DNA of 64,000 bases. Source: Streptomyces parvulus. GTDB taxonomy: Bacteria; Actinomycetota; Actinomycetes; Streptomycetales; Streptomycetaceae. Below the pieces are notes generated by a model that searched no databases, was not told where the DNA came from, and saw only the letters and a program-made list of their open reading frames with translations. Shown here piece after piece: positions 14,337-22,743 of this stretch. A program made the position numbers and the translations under genes. Position 1 is the first letter of the stretch. Every line of letters begins with the position of its first letter. The stretch spans positions 404,782-468,781 of the forward strand of contig NZ_BMRX01000006.1 in assembly GCF_014648855.1 (NCBI RefSeq), read 5' to 3'.

Positions 14337-15461
14337 ATGGCAAGCAAGAGCATCAAGAAGCGCCCGAACGGTAAGTGGCGGGCCCGGTATCGGGATCTCG
14401 CCGGCAAGGAGCACGCCCGACACTTCGAGCGGAAGATCGACGGGGAACGCTGGCTCGACGAGGTCACGGCCGCGCTGGTCACCGGGGACTACGTCGACCC
14501 GAAGAGCCAGAAGATGACCGTCGACCAGTGGTGCGACCTGTGGCTCGCGAGCTACGCGCAGCGGGAGTCGACGGAGCGCCAGGCCCGCGTGCACCTGGCG
14601 CGCATCCGCAAGGAGTTCGGGCCGCTTCCTCTGGTCGCCATCGACGAGATGGCCGTGAAGGGTTGGATGGCCAAGCTGAAGCGGGAGGGACTGTCGGACT
14701 CCTACCGCTTCGCGCTGCACGGCCGCCTGGCCCAGGTGCTCGAGGACGCGGTGCGCGCGAAGCCGCGGAAGCTGGCGACGAACCCCTGCAGCCGGCGCAC
14801 TTCACCCGGAGCGGGGAAGCAGCGGCCCTACGTTGCGACTGAGGCGCAGCTGTGGAGCCTGTATGGGAAGGCCGAGGAGAAGTACCGGCCCGCGATCCTG
14901 CTCGGGGCGTTCGCCGGCCTGCGCGTCGCCGAGGTCTGCGGGCTCCGTGTCGGCGACGTCGACCTGGACGCGCGCGTCATCAACCCGGCCGTGCAGTACC
15001 CGGCGGAGCCGCTCAAGACCGAGATGAGCATGTCCGCGGTCCCGATCCCGGACGCGTTCGTCGGGGAGCTGAAGCGGCTACTCGACGGCCGCACGGCCGG
15101 GTGGGTGGTGCCGGACGACGAGGGCTCCCAGCTGGGACCGTGGAAGGTCGAGCGTCACATAAGGCGGATCAGGAAGCAGGTCGCCGGCCTGCCCGACGGT
15201 TTTCGCTTTCACGACCTGCGCCACTTCTTTGCCTCGCTGCTGATCGCGGGTGGCAGCGACGTCAAGGTGGTGCAGCAGCGGCTACGGCACTCGTCAGCGA
15301 AGACGACGCTCGATACGTACAGTCACCTCTGGCCGGACGCTGACGAGTCCACCAGGGCGACCGTCGAGCGGACCATGGGGCCCATGATCAACAAAACTGC
15401 GGACCCTGTGCGGACTGTCGATGAGTCCGCACAGGGTCCGTGCAGCGTAGAGCCCTCTTGA
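14337..15461 (+). CDS. int: Tyrosine site-specific recombinase (integrase)
   Basis: 374 residues from the ATG at 14337 (GCGGAAGGA upstream; an earlier in-frame start at 14289 lacks one). It has an arm-binding N-terminus (SKSIKKRPNGKWRARYRD), a SAM-like core-binding domain (about 55-150) and a catalytic domain with R196 (GLRVAEV), H292 and R295 (HDLRH), H318 (LRHSS) and Y328 (DTYSHL). It joins attP to the glnA 3' end and, with an Xis, reverses this. The gene ends 3 bp from the glnA stop; its last codons contain a 17-bp perfect palindrome. Confidence 0.92.
   Translation: MASKSIKKRPNGKWRARYRDLAGKEHARHFERKIDGERWLDEVTAALVTGDYVDPKSQKMTVDQWCDLWLASYAQRESTERQARVHLARIRKEFGPLPLVAIDEMAVKGWMAKLKREGLSDSYRFALHGRLAQVLEDAVRAKPRKLATNPCSRRTSPGAGKQRPYVATEAQLWSLYGKAEEKYRPAILLGAFAGLRVAEVCGLRVGDVDLDARVINPAVQYPAEPLKTEMSMSAVPIPDAFVGELKRLLDGRTAGWVVPDDEGSQLGPWKVERHIRRIRKQVAGLPDGFRFHDLRHFFASLLIAGGSDVKVVQQRLRHSSAKTTLDTYSHLWPDADESTRATVERTMGPMINKTADPVRTVDESAQGPCSVEPS
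15398..15442. repeat. 17-bp perfect palindrome with TGCGGAC repeats at the int 3' end
   Basis: Arms 15400-15416 and 15424-15440 pair perfectly around a 7-nt loop. The left arm is built of TGCGGACC (15398-15405) and TGCGGACT (15409-15416), 11 bp apart, matching the pair at 276-294 near attL. It lies 25 bp from the attR core. Candidate right-arm recombinase sites and/or a shared terminator for the convergent int and glnA genes; no T-tract is present. Confidence 0.55.
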
Positions 15462-15464
15462 TCT

Positions 15465-16874
15465 TTACACGTCGAAGTACAGCTCGAACTCGTGCGGGTG
15501 CGGACGCAGCTGGAGCGGCGCGATCTCGTTGGCGCGCTTGTAGTCGATCCACGTCTCGATCAGGTCCGGCGTGAACACGTCGCCCTGGAGGAGGAACTCG
15601 TGGTCGGCCTCCAGGCGGTCGAGGACCGCGCCGAGGGAGGTCGGGACCTGGGCCACGTTGGCGTGCTCCTCCGGAGCCAGCTCGTAGAGGTCCTTGTCGA
15701 TCGGCTCGGCCGGCTCGATCTTGTTCTTGATGCCGTCCAGGCCCGCCAGCAGCAGGGCCGAGAAGGCCAGGTACGGGTTGCCGGAGGAGTCCGGGGCGCG
15801 GAACTCGACGCGCTTGGCCTTCGGGTTCGAGCCGGTGATCGGGATACGCATCGCGGCGGACCGGTTGCGCTGCGAGTACACCAGGTTGATCGGCGCCTCG
15901 AAGCCCGGGACCAGGCGGTGGTAGGAGTTCACCGTCGGGTTGGTGAAGGCCAGCAGCGACGGGGCGTGCCGCAGGATGCCGCCGATGTAGTAGCGGGCGG
16001 TGTCGGACAGGCCGGCGTAGCCCTGCTCGTCGTAGAAGAGCGGCTCGCCGCCCGCCCACAGCGACTGGTGGACGTGCATGCCCGAGCCGTTGTCACCGAA
16101 GATCGGCTTCGGCATGAAGGTCGCCGTCTTGCCGTTCTTCCAGGCCACGTTCTTCACGATGTACTTGAAGAGCTGGAGGTCGTCCGCGGCGGCCAGCAGC
16201 GTGTTGAACTTGTAGTTGATCTCGGCCTGGCCGGCGGTGCCCACCTCGTGGTGCTGGCGCTCGACCTTCAGGCCGGACCGCTCCAGCTCCAGGGAGATCT
16301 CGGCGCGCAGGTCGGCGAAGTGGTCGACCGGCGGGACCGGGAAGTAGCCGCCCTTGTAGCGGACCTTGTACCCGCGGTTGTCCTCCAGGGCGCCGGTGTT
16401 CCAGGCGCCGGCCTCGGAGTCGATGTGGTAGAAGGACTCGTTCGCGCTGGTGGCGAAGCGGACGGAGTCGAAGACGTAGAACTCCGCCTCCGGGCCGAAG
16501 AACGCGGTGTCGGCGATGCCGGTCGACGCCAGGTAGGCCTCGGCCTTCTTCGCCACGTTGCGCGGGTCGCGGGAGTACTGCTCGCCCGTGATCGGGTCGT
16601 GGATGAAGAAGTTGATGTTGAGCGTCTTGTCCCGGCGGAACGGGTCGATGCGCGCGGTGGACAGGTCCGGGCGCAGGGCCATGTCCGACTCGTGGATGGC
16701 CTGGAAGCCGCGGATCGAGGATCCGTCGAAGGCCTGCTCGTCGTCGGGGTCGAACGCCTCGGCGGGCAACGTGAAGTGCTGCATGACGCCCGGCAGGTCG
16801 CAGAACCGGACGTCGACGAACTTGACGTCCTCGTCCGCGATGTACTTCTTGGCGTCGTCGGCGTTCTGGAACAT
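15465..16874 (-). CDS. glnA: Glutamine synthetase type I (GSI-beta)
   Basis: 469 residues. Makes glutamine from glutamate, ammonia and ATP. The ATG at 16874 has AGGAGG upstream. Active-site landmarks: HEGEH-class His/Glu regions ([20 protein letters not shown]), HVHQSLW and [10 protein letters not shown]; the adenylylation Tyr is Y397 in DKDLYEL. The gene is complete because the element's attachment copy restores the last eight codons (EFELYFDV), but the stop is now an element-derived TAA at 15465-15467 rather than the TGA left at 147-149. Two GlnR boxes lie upstream. Confidence 0.97.
   Translation of the reverse strand: MFQNADDAKKYIADEDVKFVDVRFCDLPGVMQHFTLPAEAFDPDDEQAFDGSSIRGFQAIHESDMALRPDLSTARIDPFRRDKTLNINFFIHDPITGEQYSRDPRNVAKKAEAYLASTGIADTAFFGPEAEFYVFDSVRFATSANESFYHIDSEAGAWNTGALEDNRGYKVRYKGGYFPVPPVDHFADLRAEISLELERSGLKVERQHHEVGTAGQAEINYKFNTLLAAADDLQLFKYIVKNVAWKNGKTATFMPKPIFGDNGSGMHVHQSLWAGGEPLFYDEQGYAGLSDTARYYIGGILRHAPSLLAFTNPTVNSYHRLVPGFEAPINLVYSQRNRSAAMRIPITGSNPKAKRVEFRAPDSSGNPYLAFSALLLAGLDGIKNKIEPAEPIDKDLYELAPEEHANVAQVPTSLGAVLDRLEADHEFLLQGDVFTPDLIETWIDYKRANEIAPLQLRPHPHEFELYFDV
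15467..15491. repeat. attR core: right copy of 25-bp glnA-derived repeat
   Basis: Identical to 149-173. It overlaps the final codons of glnA. The base triplet before it supplies TTA, giving a TAA stop on the minus strand, so gene function is preserved after insertion. Confidence 0.9.
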
Positions 16875-16970
16875 CCAGCTCCTCCTACTCCCGACCGTCC
16901 CGCCGGGGTGGTAGATCGTTCGTGCGGCCAGTGCGGGTGGCACACGCTTCCTCGACCCTAGGGACGGGTG

Positions 16971-17008
16971 ATTTCTCTAACGTGACCCGTTTGTTTCGCA
17001 GAAGTTAA
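16971..17008 (-). promoter_or_regulatory. GlnR operator upstream of glnA (two boxes)
   Basis: On the minus strand GTCAC-N6-GAAAT (16971-16986) and TTAAC-N6-GAAAC (16993-17008) match the known Streptomyces GlnR half-site pattern gTnAc-N6-GaAAc, 22 bp apart, about 100-130 bp upstream of the glnA start. This implies nitrogen-limitation control of glnA. Confidence 0.75.
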
Positions 17009-17094
17009 CCGGCTTCGCGTCCAGCCTAGGCCGGATCGGAGCCCGCCACACCCCGCCGTCCCCCGCGCGCAAGGGGGCGCAGTACCGTGGTCGG

Positions 17095-17562
17095 GTGGAC
17101 AACAGGCAAGCAATCGGATCGTGGCTCTCGGGGCCCCGCGCGGCCATCGAGGAGTCCGGCGCCGACCTCGGTTACCGGGGGGAGCAGCTCGGTCTGCCCG
17201 AGGAGGGGCCGGGCTCGATCGCCCGCCCGGGCAGGCGCATCGGCGCCCTGGCGATCGACTGGGCCCTGTGCCTCCTGATCGCATACGGCCTGATCACGGA
17301 CGGCTACGACCAGGCGACCGGCAACTGGGCCCTGCTGATCTTCTTCGTGCTCAGCGTACTGACCGTCGGCACGCTCGGCTTCACCCCGGGCAAGCGCCTC
17401 CTCGGGCTGCGCGTCGTCGACCTGGCCACCGGCCGCCCGAGCCCGCTGCGCGCCCTGCTCCGCTCGGTCCTGCTGTGCCTCGCCCTCCCGGCGCTCATCT
17501 GGGACCGCGACGGCCGGGGCCTGCACGACAGGCTGGCGCGCACGGTCGAGGTCCGCACCTGA
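17095..17562 (+). CDS. RDD-family membrane protein
   Basis: 155 residues, GTG at 17095. An RDD domain with Arg-rich N-side PGRRIGALAIDWALCLLIAYGLI, a second hydrophobic span (WALLIFFVLSVLTVGTL), the FTPGKRLLGLRVVD signature and a final RDGRGLHDRLARTVEV. RDD proteins are small integral membrane proteins of poorly defined role, some acting in ion exchange. Divergent from glnA; convergent with the next gene through a strong terminator. Confidence 0.85.
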   Translation: MDNRQAIGSWLSGPRAAIEESGADLGYRGEQLGLPEEGPGSIARPGRRIGALAIDWALCLLIAYGLITDGYDQATGNWALLIFFVLSVLTVGTLGFTPGKRLLGLRVVDLATGRPSPLRALLRSVLLCLALPALIWDRDGRGLHDRLARTVEVRT

Positions 17563-17600
17563 CACCACACCCGGCGCGACGCCGGCGCGGAGACGACCGC

Positions 17601-17658
17601 GCCGGTACGGCGATGGGGGCGACCGAATCACTTCGGTCGCCCCCATCGCCGTACCGGC
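17601..17658. terminator. Bidirectional terminator (27-bp perfect stem)
   Basis: Positions 17601-17627 pair perfectly with 17632-17658 around the loop TCAC. It lies between the convergent RDD and DUF4191 genes and serves both. Confidence 0.85.
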
Positions 17659-17677
17659 GTCTCGGAGTCCTACGGGG

Positions 17678-18382
17678 TCAGCGCTGGCGCGGGTTGCCGC
17701 CGCGCGGCATGCGCATGCCCTTGGGCATCGGGCCCTTCGGCAGCGGCATGTTGCTCATCAGGTCGCCCAGCGCCCGCAGCCGGTCGTTGGTCACGGTGAC
17801 CTGCGGGCCGGACAGGACGCGGGGGAGCTTGAGCATGGTCGTGCGCAGCTTCTTCAGCTCGACCTGGCCCTCGCCGTCGCCCACCACCAGGTCGTGCACG
17901 GGCACGTCGGCGACGATGCGGTTCATCTTCCGCTTCTCGGCCGCGAGCAGGGACTTCACCCGGTTCGGGTTGCCCTCGGCGACCAGCACGATGCCGGCCT
18001 TGCCGACCGCGCGGTGCACGACGTCCTGGTTGCGGTTCATCGCCACCGCCGGAGTCGTGCTCCAGCCCCGGCCGATGTTGTCCAGCACGGCCGCCGCGGC
18101 GCCGGGCTGTCCCTCCATCTGGCCGAAGGCCGCCCGCTCGGCCCGGCGTCCGAAGACGATCGCCGTCGCGAGGAAGGCGAGCAGCACGCCCAGGATGCCG
18201 AGATAGATGGGGTGACCGACCAGGAAACCGATCGCGAGGAAGACACCGAAGACGACGATGCCGACACCCGCGAGCACAAGACCGATCTTCTTGTCGGCCT
18301 TGCGGGTCATCTTGTAGGTCAGAGCGATCTGCTTCAGTCGCCCTGGATTCGCAGCATCCGCTGCAGGTTCCTTCCTCGCCAT
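17678..18382 (-). CDS. DUF4191 membrane protein
   Basis: 234 residues. The N-terminal basic region (KQIALTYKMTRKADKKIG) is followed by two hydrophobic spans (about 34-55 and 58-80) and a conserved cytoplasmic domain (GWSTTPAVAMNRNQDVVHRAVG ...). The C-terminus is Met/Pro/Gly-rich. It belongs to the actinobacterial DUF4191 family, found next to lipoate synthesis genes in mycobacteria and streptomycetes. Function unknown; the position upstream of lipB/lipA order is conserved as I recall. Confidence 0.85.
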   Translation of the reverse strand: MARKEPAADAANPGRLKQIALTYKMTRKADKKIGLVLAGVGIVVFGVFLAIGFLVGHPIYLGILGVLLAFLATAIVFGRRAERAAFGQMEGQPGAAAAVLDNIGRGWSTTPAVAMNRNQDVVHRAVGKAGIVLVAEGNPNRVKSLLAAEKRKMNRIVADVPVHDLVVGDGEGQVELKKLRTTMLKLPRVLSGPQVTVTNDRLRALGDLMSNMPLPKGPMPKGMRMPRGGNPRQR

Positions 18383-18461
18383 GGCACGAAGTCTACGTGG
18401 CCCCGAAAGCGCCGACGACGGCAGTGCCCGGCGGGGGCGGGGAGAGGAGGCCGGGCGAGGT

Positions 18462-18677
18462 TCAGGGGCGGCCGACGACGGACTGCCCGAGCACCCGCTC
18501 CGTCTCGATCCGGTCCTTGGCGCGGCGGCGGTCCTCGAGCACGGAGGTCCAGGCGTTGCGCCGGGCGGTGCGCTGGCCGCTGCTCAGCAGCAGCGACTCG
18601 ACGGCCCGCAGGGCGGTGGTGAACGACGGGATGGCGGTGGCGCGGACGGCGGTGGGGCGAACGGGCGCGGCCTGCAT
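18462..18677 (-). CDS. Small conserved protein of the lip region
   Basis: 71 residues from the ATG at 18677. A Ser/Arg-rich helical protein (FTTALRAVESLLLSSGQRTARRNAW; DRRRAKDRIETERVL) without a signal peptide. Located between lipA and the DUF4191 gene. Not recognised beyond a likely conserved Streptomyces protein. Confidence 0.55.
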   Translation of the reverse strand: MQAAPVRPTAVRATAIPSFTTALRAVESLLLSSGQRTARRNAWTSVLEDRRRAKDRIETERVLGQSVVGRP

Positions 18678-18821
18678 CGTGGAGGTCCCCCCTCGGTACG
18701 GCTCCGGGTACGGAGACGGGTGTACGTGGTGTGATTCCAGGGTCACTGACTGGTGTTACCAGGGCGTGACCCGCCGGTCAAACGGACATGAAGCCGCGAT
18801 GCCGGGGCCCGGAACGGGCGC

Positions 18822-18866
18822 GCGGCCCCGACCGGTGTCCTCATCTGCGAGGACGGTCGGGGCCGC
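18822..18866 (-). terminator. lipA terminator hairpin
   Basis: GCGGCCCCGACC (18822-18833) pairs with its complement at 18855-18866; the inner part GTCCTC/GAGGAC extends the stem. It lies 44 bp past the lipA stop. Confidence 0.75.
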
Positions 18867-18909
18867 GGAATATCGGCCATTACTGGCGAGTAGTGCCTTG
18901 TGCGTGAAT

Positions 18910-19863
18910 TCACACGGTGGCGGAGTGACGCTGCTCCATGGCCATGCCGTAGAGCCGGCCGGCGCGGTAGGAGGACCGGACCAGCGGGCCGGACATCACA
19001 CCGGAGAAGCCGATCTGCTCGGCCTCCTCCTTCAGCTCCACGAACTCGTGGGGCTTGACCCAGCGCTCCACGGGGTGGTGGCGCACCGAGGGGCGCAGGT
19101 ACTGCGTGATGGTGATCAGCTCGCAGCCGGCCTCGTGCAGCTGCTTCAGCGCCTCGCTGACCTCCTCGCGGGTCTCGCCCATGCCGAGGATCAGGTTCGA
19201 CTTGGTGACCAGGCCGTAGTCGCGGGCGTCGGTGAGCACCTTCAGCGAGCGCTCGTAGCGGAAGCCCGGGCGGATGCGCTTGAAGATCCGCGGGACGGTC
19301 TCGACGTTGTGCGCGAAGACCTCGGGGCGGGAGTCGAAGACCTCGCGCAGCAGCTCCGGCACCGCGTTGAAGTCGGGCGCGAGCAGCTCGACCTTGGTGC
19401 GGCCGTCGGCGCGCTCCGCCGTCTGCTGGTGGATCTGGCGCACGGTCTCGGCGTACAGCCAGGCGCCGCCGTCGGGCAGGTCGTCGCGGGCGACGCCGGT
19501 GATGGTGGCGTAGTTCAGGTCCATGGTGACCACGGACTCGCCGACGCGGCGGGGCTCGTCGCGGTCGAGCGCCTCGGGCTTGCCGGTGTCGATCTGGCAG
19601 AAGTCGCAGCGCCGGGTGCACTGGTCGCCGCCGATGAGGAAGGTCGCCTCGCGGTCCTCCCAGCACTCGTAGATGTTGGGGCAGCCGGCTTCCTGGCAGA
19701 CCGTGTGCAGCCCCTCGCCCTTCACGAGGCTCTGCATCTTCTTGTACTCGGGGCCCATTTTCGCCCGGGTCTTGATCCACTCGGGCTTGCGCTCGATGGG
19801 GGTCTGGCTGTTGCGGACCTCCAGGCGCAGCATCTTGCGTCCGTCGGGTGCGACTGCGGACAC
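18910..19863 (-). CDS. lipA: Lipoyl synthase
   Basis: 317 residues from the GTG at 19863. Radical-SAM enzyme inserting two sulfurs into protein-bound octanoyl groups. The auxiliary cluster cysteines are C56, C61 and C67 ([12 protein letters not shown]), the radical-SAM cluster C82, C86 and C89 (CTRRCDFC), and there is a C-terminal Arg-Ser-Ser-Tyr (VRSSYRAG) ligand motif. It acts after LipB, encoded upstream; its clients SucB and the 2-oxoacid complexes are encoded in the same window. Confidence 0.96.
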   Translation of the reverse strand: MSAVAPDGRKMLRLEVRNSQTPIERKPEWIKTRAKMGPEYKKMQSLVKGEGLHTVCQEAGCPNIYECWEDREATFLIGGDQCTRRCDFCQIDTGKPEALDRDEPRRVGESVVTMDLNYATITGVARDDLPDGGAWLYAETVRQIHQQTAERADGRTKVELLAPDFNAVPELLREVFDSRPEVFAHNVETVPRIFKRIRPGFRYERSLKVLTDARDYGLVTKSNLILGMGETREEVSEALKQLHEAGCELITITQYLRPSVRHHPVERWVKPHEFVELKEEAEQIGFSGVMSGPLVRSSYRAGRLYGMAMEQRHSATV

Positions 19864-19945
19864 GACCGGCTCCCTAGCGTTTGATTCTTCGGCGCCTTTA
19901 AGCGTACGCCCGTTGTTTTGAATGTCCGGCGTGGGTGCTTGACGT

Positions 19946-20017
19946 GCTGGGGCTGCCGCCCCCAGGCCCCCGCTCCCGGCCTGATCGGCCTCGTCCCCAA
20001 ACGCCGGACGGGCTGGA
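19946..20017 (-). repeat. Dispersed intergenic repeat, family A, copy 1
   Basis: On the minus strand this 72-bp stretch matches 49319-49389 closely: a GCCCGTCCGGCGTTTG block, GGACGAGGCC, then a G-rich GGGGGCCTGGGGGC block. I know this as a frequent intergenic repeat of Streptomyces genomes. It lies between lipB and lipA. Confidence 0.7.
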
Positions 20018-20038
20018 TTTATGCCCCCCGGCACCGCA

Positions 20039-20839
20039 TCACGCCGCCGGTGCCTTCTCGATCTCCCGGGGCTTGAGGTCCGCGTTCTCCAGGACGTCCC
20101 GCAGATGGCGCTCCGCCACCGGCAGGACGTCCTCGATGGTCACGTCGCGGCCGAGTTCGTTCGCCAGGGAGGCGACGCCCGCGTCGCGGATGCCGCACGG
20201 GATGATCCGGTCGAACCACTTGTTGTCGGGGTTCACGTTGAGCGCGAACCCGTGCATCGTGACGCCCTTGGCGACCCGGATGCCGATCGCGGCGATCTTG
20301 CGGTCCTCGCGGCGCTGCCCGGCGTTGGACGGGGCGTACTCGGGCCCGTTCATGCGGGGGTCGAACTCGTCGTCCGTCAGACGGGGGTCGAAGTCCAGGG
20401 AGAGGCCGCCGAGCGCCGGGCGCCTGTCGACCGGGTCGCCCAGGACCCAGACGCCGCTGCGGCCCTCGACCCGGGTGGTCTCCAGGCCGAACTCCGCGCA
20501 GGTGCGGATCAGGGCCTCCTCCAGCCGCCGCACGTGGGCCACCACGTCCACCGGGCGCGGGAGCTTCTGGATCGGGTAGCCGACCAGCTGCCCCGGGCCG
20601 TGCCAGGTGATCTTGCCGCCGCGGTCCACGTCGATCACGGGCGTCCCGTCCAGCGGGCGCTCGCTCTCCGCGGTGCGCCGGCCGGCGGTGTAGACCGGCG
20701 GGTGTTCGAGCAGCAGCACGGTGTCGGGGACCTCGTCGGCGAACCGCGCGGCGTGCACCCGGCGCTGCTCGTCCCACGCCTCCTGGTACTCGACGGGTTC
20801 GGCGCCGAACCCCATGCGGACGAACCGCAGCTCACTCAC
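20039..20839 (-). CDS. lipB: Octanoyltransferase
   Basis: 266 residues from the GTG at 20839. Transfers octanoate from acyl carrier protein to lipoyl domains. Motifs: [54 protein letters not shown] (catalytic Lys region) and IPCGI (catalytic Cys). It precedes lipA on the same strand with a 175-bp gap holding a dispersed repeat, so the two may not be strictly co-transcribed. Confidence 0.95.
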   Translation of the reverse strand: MSELRFVRMGFGAEPVEYQEAWDEQRRVHAARFADEVPDTVLLLEHPPVYTAGRRTAESERPLDGTPVIDVDRGGKITWHGPGQLVGYPIQKLPRPVDVVAHVRRLEEALIRTCAEFGLETTRVEGRSGVWVLGDPVDRRPALGGLSLDFDPRLTDDEFDPRMNGPEYAPSNAGQRREDRKIAAIGIRVAKGVTMHGFALNVNPDNKWFDRIIPCGIRDAGVASLANELGRDVTIEDVLPVAERHLRDVLENADLKPREIEKAPAA

Positions 20840-21074
20840 GGCGAGGCCTCCCTGCAAGGTCGTAAGGCACGAAGCGTGCCCAAGCCACTGTACGACCGCC
20901 CGCTCGGCGTCAGCCGGGCGGGCAATCCTCACACGATCGGATGAATGGTTCTGGAAGTGTGCGATCGGGCGCTTACTCTCCGCTACATTCACGCCGTTCA
21001 CGAGGCCATAAGGGCTGCTCACAGGCGCTCCGGGCACATCGAACGGCCCGGAAGGCAGGAGACCGCACCGCACC

Positions 21075-22541
21075 ATGACGGAACGACCCGCGCAGCGCAC
21101 CCCCAACCGCCAGCTCGCCGCGCTCATCGCCGAAGCGGGGTTCTCGAACGCGGGTCTCGCGCGTCGCGTCGACCAGCTCGGACTCGAACACGGCCTGGAC
21201 CTGAGATACGACAAGACGTCCGTCACCCGGTGGCTGCGCGGCCAGCAGCCCCGCGGCACCACACCGGCCCTGATCGCCGAGGTCTTCACCCGGCGCCTGG
21301 GCCGCCGCCTGACCGCCCAGGACCTCGGCCTGGACGCCTGCGCCCCCGTCTACGCGGGCCTGGAGTTCGCCGGCAGCCCCGACGAGGCCGTCGACATCGT
21401 GGGCGGGCTGTGGCGCAAGGACTCCGGCAGCCACGCCGAACTGCGGAAGATCGCCTTCACCCCGGCCGGGCTCGTCGTGCCCAGCCGGGACTGGCTGATC
21501 GGCCGCGCCGACGAGCGGGTGGCCCGCGCCGAGGTGCCGGTCCGCATCCCGGCCCAGGGCCGCCCGGCGCCCCCGAGGCTCCCGGCGGTCCCGCTCGACC
21601 CCGCCCGGCGGCGCGCCCCCGCCGAGCGCGGCCCCGGCCAGAAGGTCACCGGCGGCGACCTCGCGGCGCTGCGCTCGGTCGGCGAGCTGTTCCGCAGCCT
21701 GGACGACCGGTACGGCGGCGGGCACGCCAGGCAGGCCCTGGTGCGGTACCTGGAGCACGAGCTGGAGCCGATGCTCCGGGGCACCTACGGCGAGCAGACC
21801 GGCCGCCGCCTGTTCGGCGCCGCCGCGGACCTCACCCGGCTCGCCGGCTGGACGTCGTACGACATCGCGGCGCACGGCCTCGCCCAGCGCTACTTCGTGC
21901 AGGCGCTGCGGCTGTCGCAGGCGGCGGGCGACCGGGCGTACGGCTCGTACGTGCTGGTGACCATGAGCCGCCAGGCCGTCTACCTGGGCCACGGGCGCGA
22001 GGCCGTGCAGCTCGCGCGGGTGGCGCAGCAGGGCGTCGGGACCTCCGCGCCGCCGGTCGTGCAGACGCTGCTGCACGCCGCCGAGGCGCGGGCGCACGGC
22101 CTGCTCGGGGAGGTGCGGGCGTGCACCGCCGCGCTGGTGCGGGCCGAGCGGGCGCTGGAGACCGCGCGGCCGGGCGACGAGGTGCCGCACTGGGCGCGCT
22201 TCTTCGACGAGGCCCAGCTGGCCGACGAGTTCGGCCACTGCCACCGCGACCTCCAGCAGTTCCGCGCCGCCGCCCAGCACGCGGAACGCTCGCTCCAGCT
22301 CCGCGCCCCCGTCTACGCCCGCAGCCGCCTGTTCTGCCGCGTCGTCCTCGCCACCGCCCGCCTCGGCCTCGGCGAACTCGACCAGGCCTGCCAGCTGGCC
22401 GCCGAGGCGGCCGGCCAGGCGGCCGAGATGCGCTCGGTACGCGCCGCCGAATACGTCCGCGACTTCGAACGCCGCCTGGAGCCGTACCGCGACGCACCGC
22501 CGGTACGGGGGTACCGGGACAGGGTGGCGGCGCTGGGGTAG
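21075..22541 (+). CDS. Large HTH/TPR-like regulatory protein
   Basis: 488 residues, ATG at 21075 with GGCAGGAGA upstream. The N-terminus carries a lambda-repressor-like HTH ([23 protein letters not shown] ... [16 protein letters not shown], about 13-57). The middle and C-terminus are helical repeats rich in Ala/Arg ([23 protein letters not shown]), resembling the TPR-like half of NsdA-type regulators of Streptomyces. Probably a regulator of development or metabolism; target unknown. Divergent from lipB. Confidence 0.75.
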   Translation: MTERPAQRTPNRQLAALIAEAGFSNAGLARRVDQLGLEHGLDLRYDKTSVTRWLRGQQPRGTTPALIAEVFTRRLGRRLTAQDLGLDACAPVYAGLEFAGSPDEAVDIVGGLWRKDSGSHAELRKIAFTPAGLVVPSRDWLIGRADERVARAEVPVRIPAQGRPAPPRLPAVPLDPARRRAPAERGPGQKVTGGDLAALRSVGELFRSLDDRYGGGHARQALVRYLEHELEPMLRGTYGEQTGRRLFGAAADLTRLAGWTSYDIAAHGLAQRYFVQALRLSQAAGDRAYGSYVLVTMSRQAVYLGHGREAVQLARVAQQGVGTSAPPVVQTLLHAAEARAHGLLGEVRACTAALVRAERALETARPGDEVPHWARFFDEAQLADEFGHCHRDLQQFRAAAQHAERSLQLRAPVYARSRLFCRVVLATARLGLGELDQACQLAAEAAGQAAEMRSVRAAEYVRDFERRLEPYRDAPPVRGYRDRVAALG

Positions 22542-22549
22542 CCGTCCGC

Positions 22550-22743
22550 GCCTAGGGCCTGTCGTTTGGATCATGCCGGCGTCGCGGGGCGTGGCACGCG
22601 CATCTGCGGCGTTGTCGTCGGTTGCCAACGCTCCGCGTTGTCGCCCTCCTCCGCCTTGCAGCTGCACGCACCACGCCCCGCTCGGGTGGGCCGGCAAGGG
22701 CCCTCCCTGTCAGCCGGCCTGATCCAAACGACAGGCCCTAGGC
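22550..22743. mobile_element. MITE-like element with 24-bp perfect inverted ends
   Basis: Left end 22550-22573 and right end 22720-22743 are exact inverted copies (GCCTAGGGCCTGTCGTTTGG then ATCA). With one mismatch the match extends a further seven bases. The 194-bp unit encodes nothing. CTAG at both ends suggests a target duplication. Ends with GGGCCTGTCGTTTGGATC recur in Streptomyces as remnants of an insertion sequence (from memory). The right end provides the stop codon of the next gene. Confidence 0.75.

Larger units (their letters stand above)
149..15491. mobile_element. Integrated AICE-like element in the 3' end of glnA
   Basis: The element is bounded by a perfect 25-bp direct repeat (149-173 and 15467-15491) equal to the glnA 3' end. 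A tyrosine integrase lies at the right end, and inside are Xis-like HTH proteins, a GntR repressor, Spd-like proteins, an FtsK/TraB-type translocase and a Prim-Pol/DUF927 replication pair. This module set is that of actinomycete integrative and conjugative elements. It differs from most of them in using a protein-coding gene rather than a tRNA gene as target, and in encoding a terminase-small-subunit-like protein without a large subunit or capsid genes. No relaxase or RepSA-type initiator was seen. Confidence 0.9.

Noticed and set aside
15400..15440. tRNA or tmRNA gene as attachment site
   Set aside because: The repeat is plainly the glnA coding end; no tRNA cloverleaf is present at either junction.
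149..15491. Complete or defective prophage
   Set aside because: No large terminase, portal, capsid, tail or lysis gene is present; only a terminase small-subunit-like protein. The module set fits an AICE or satellite better.
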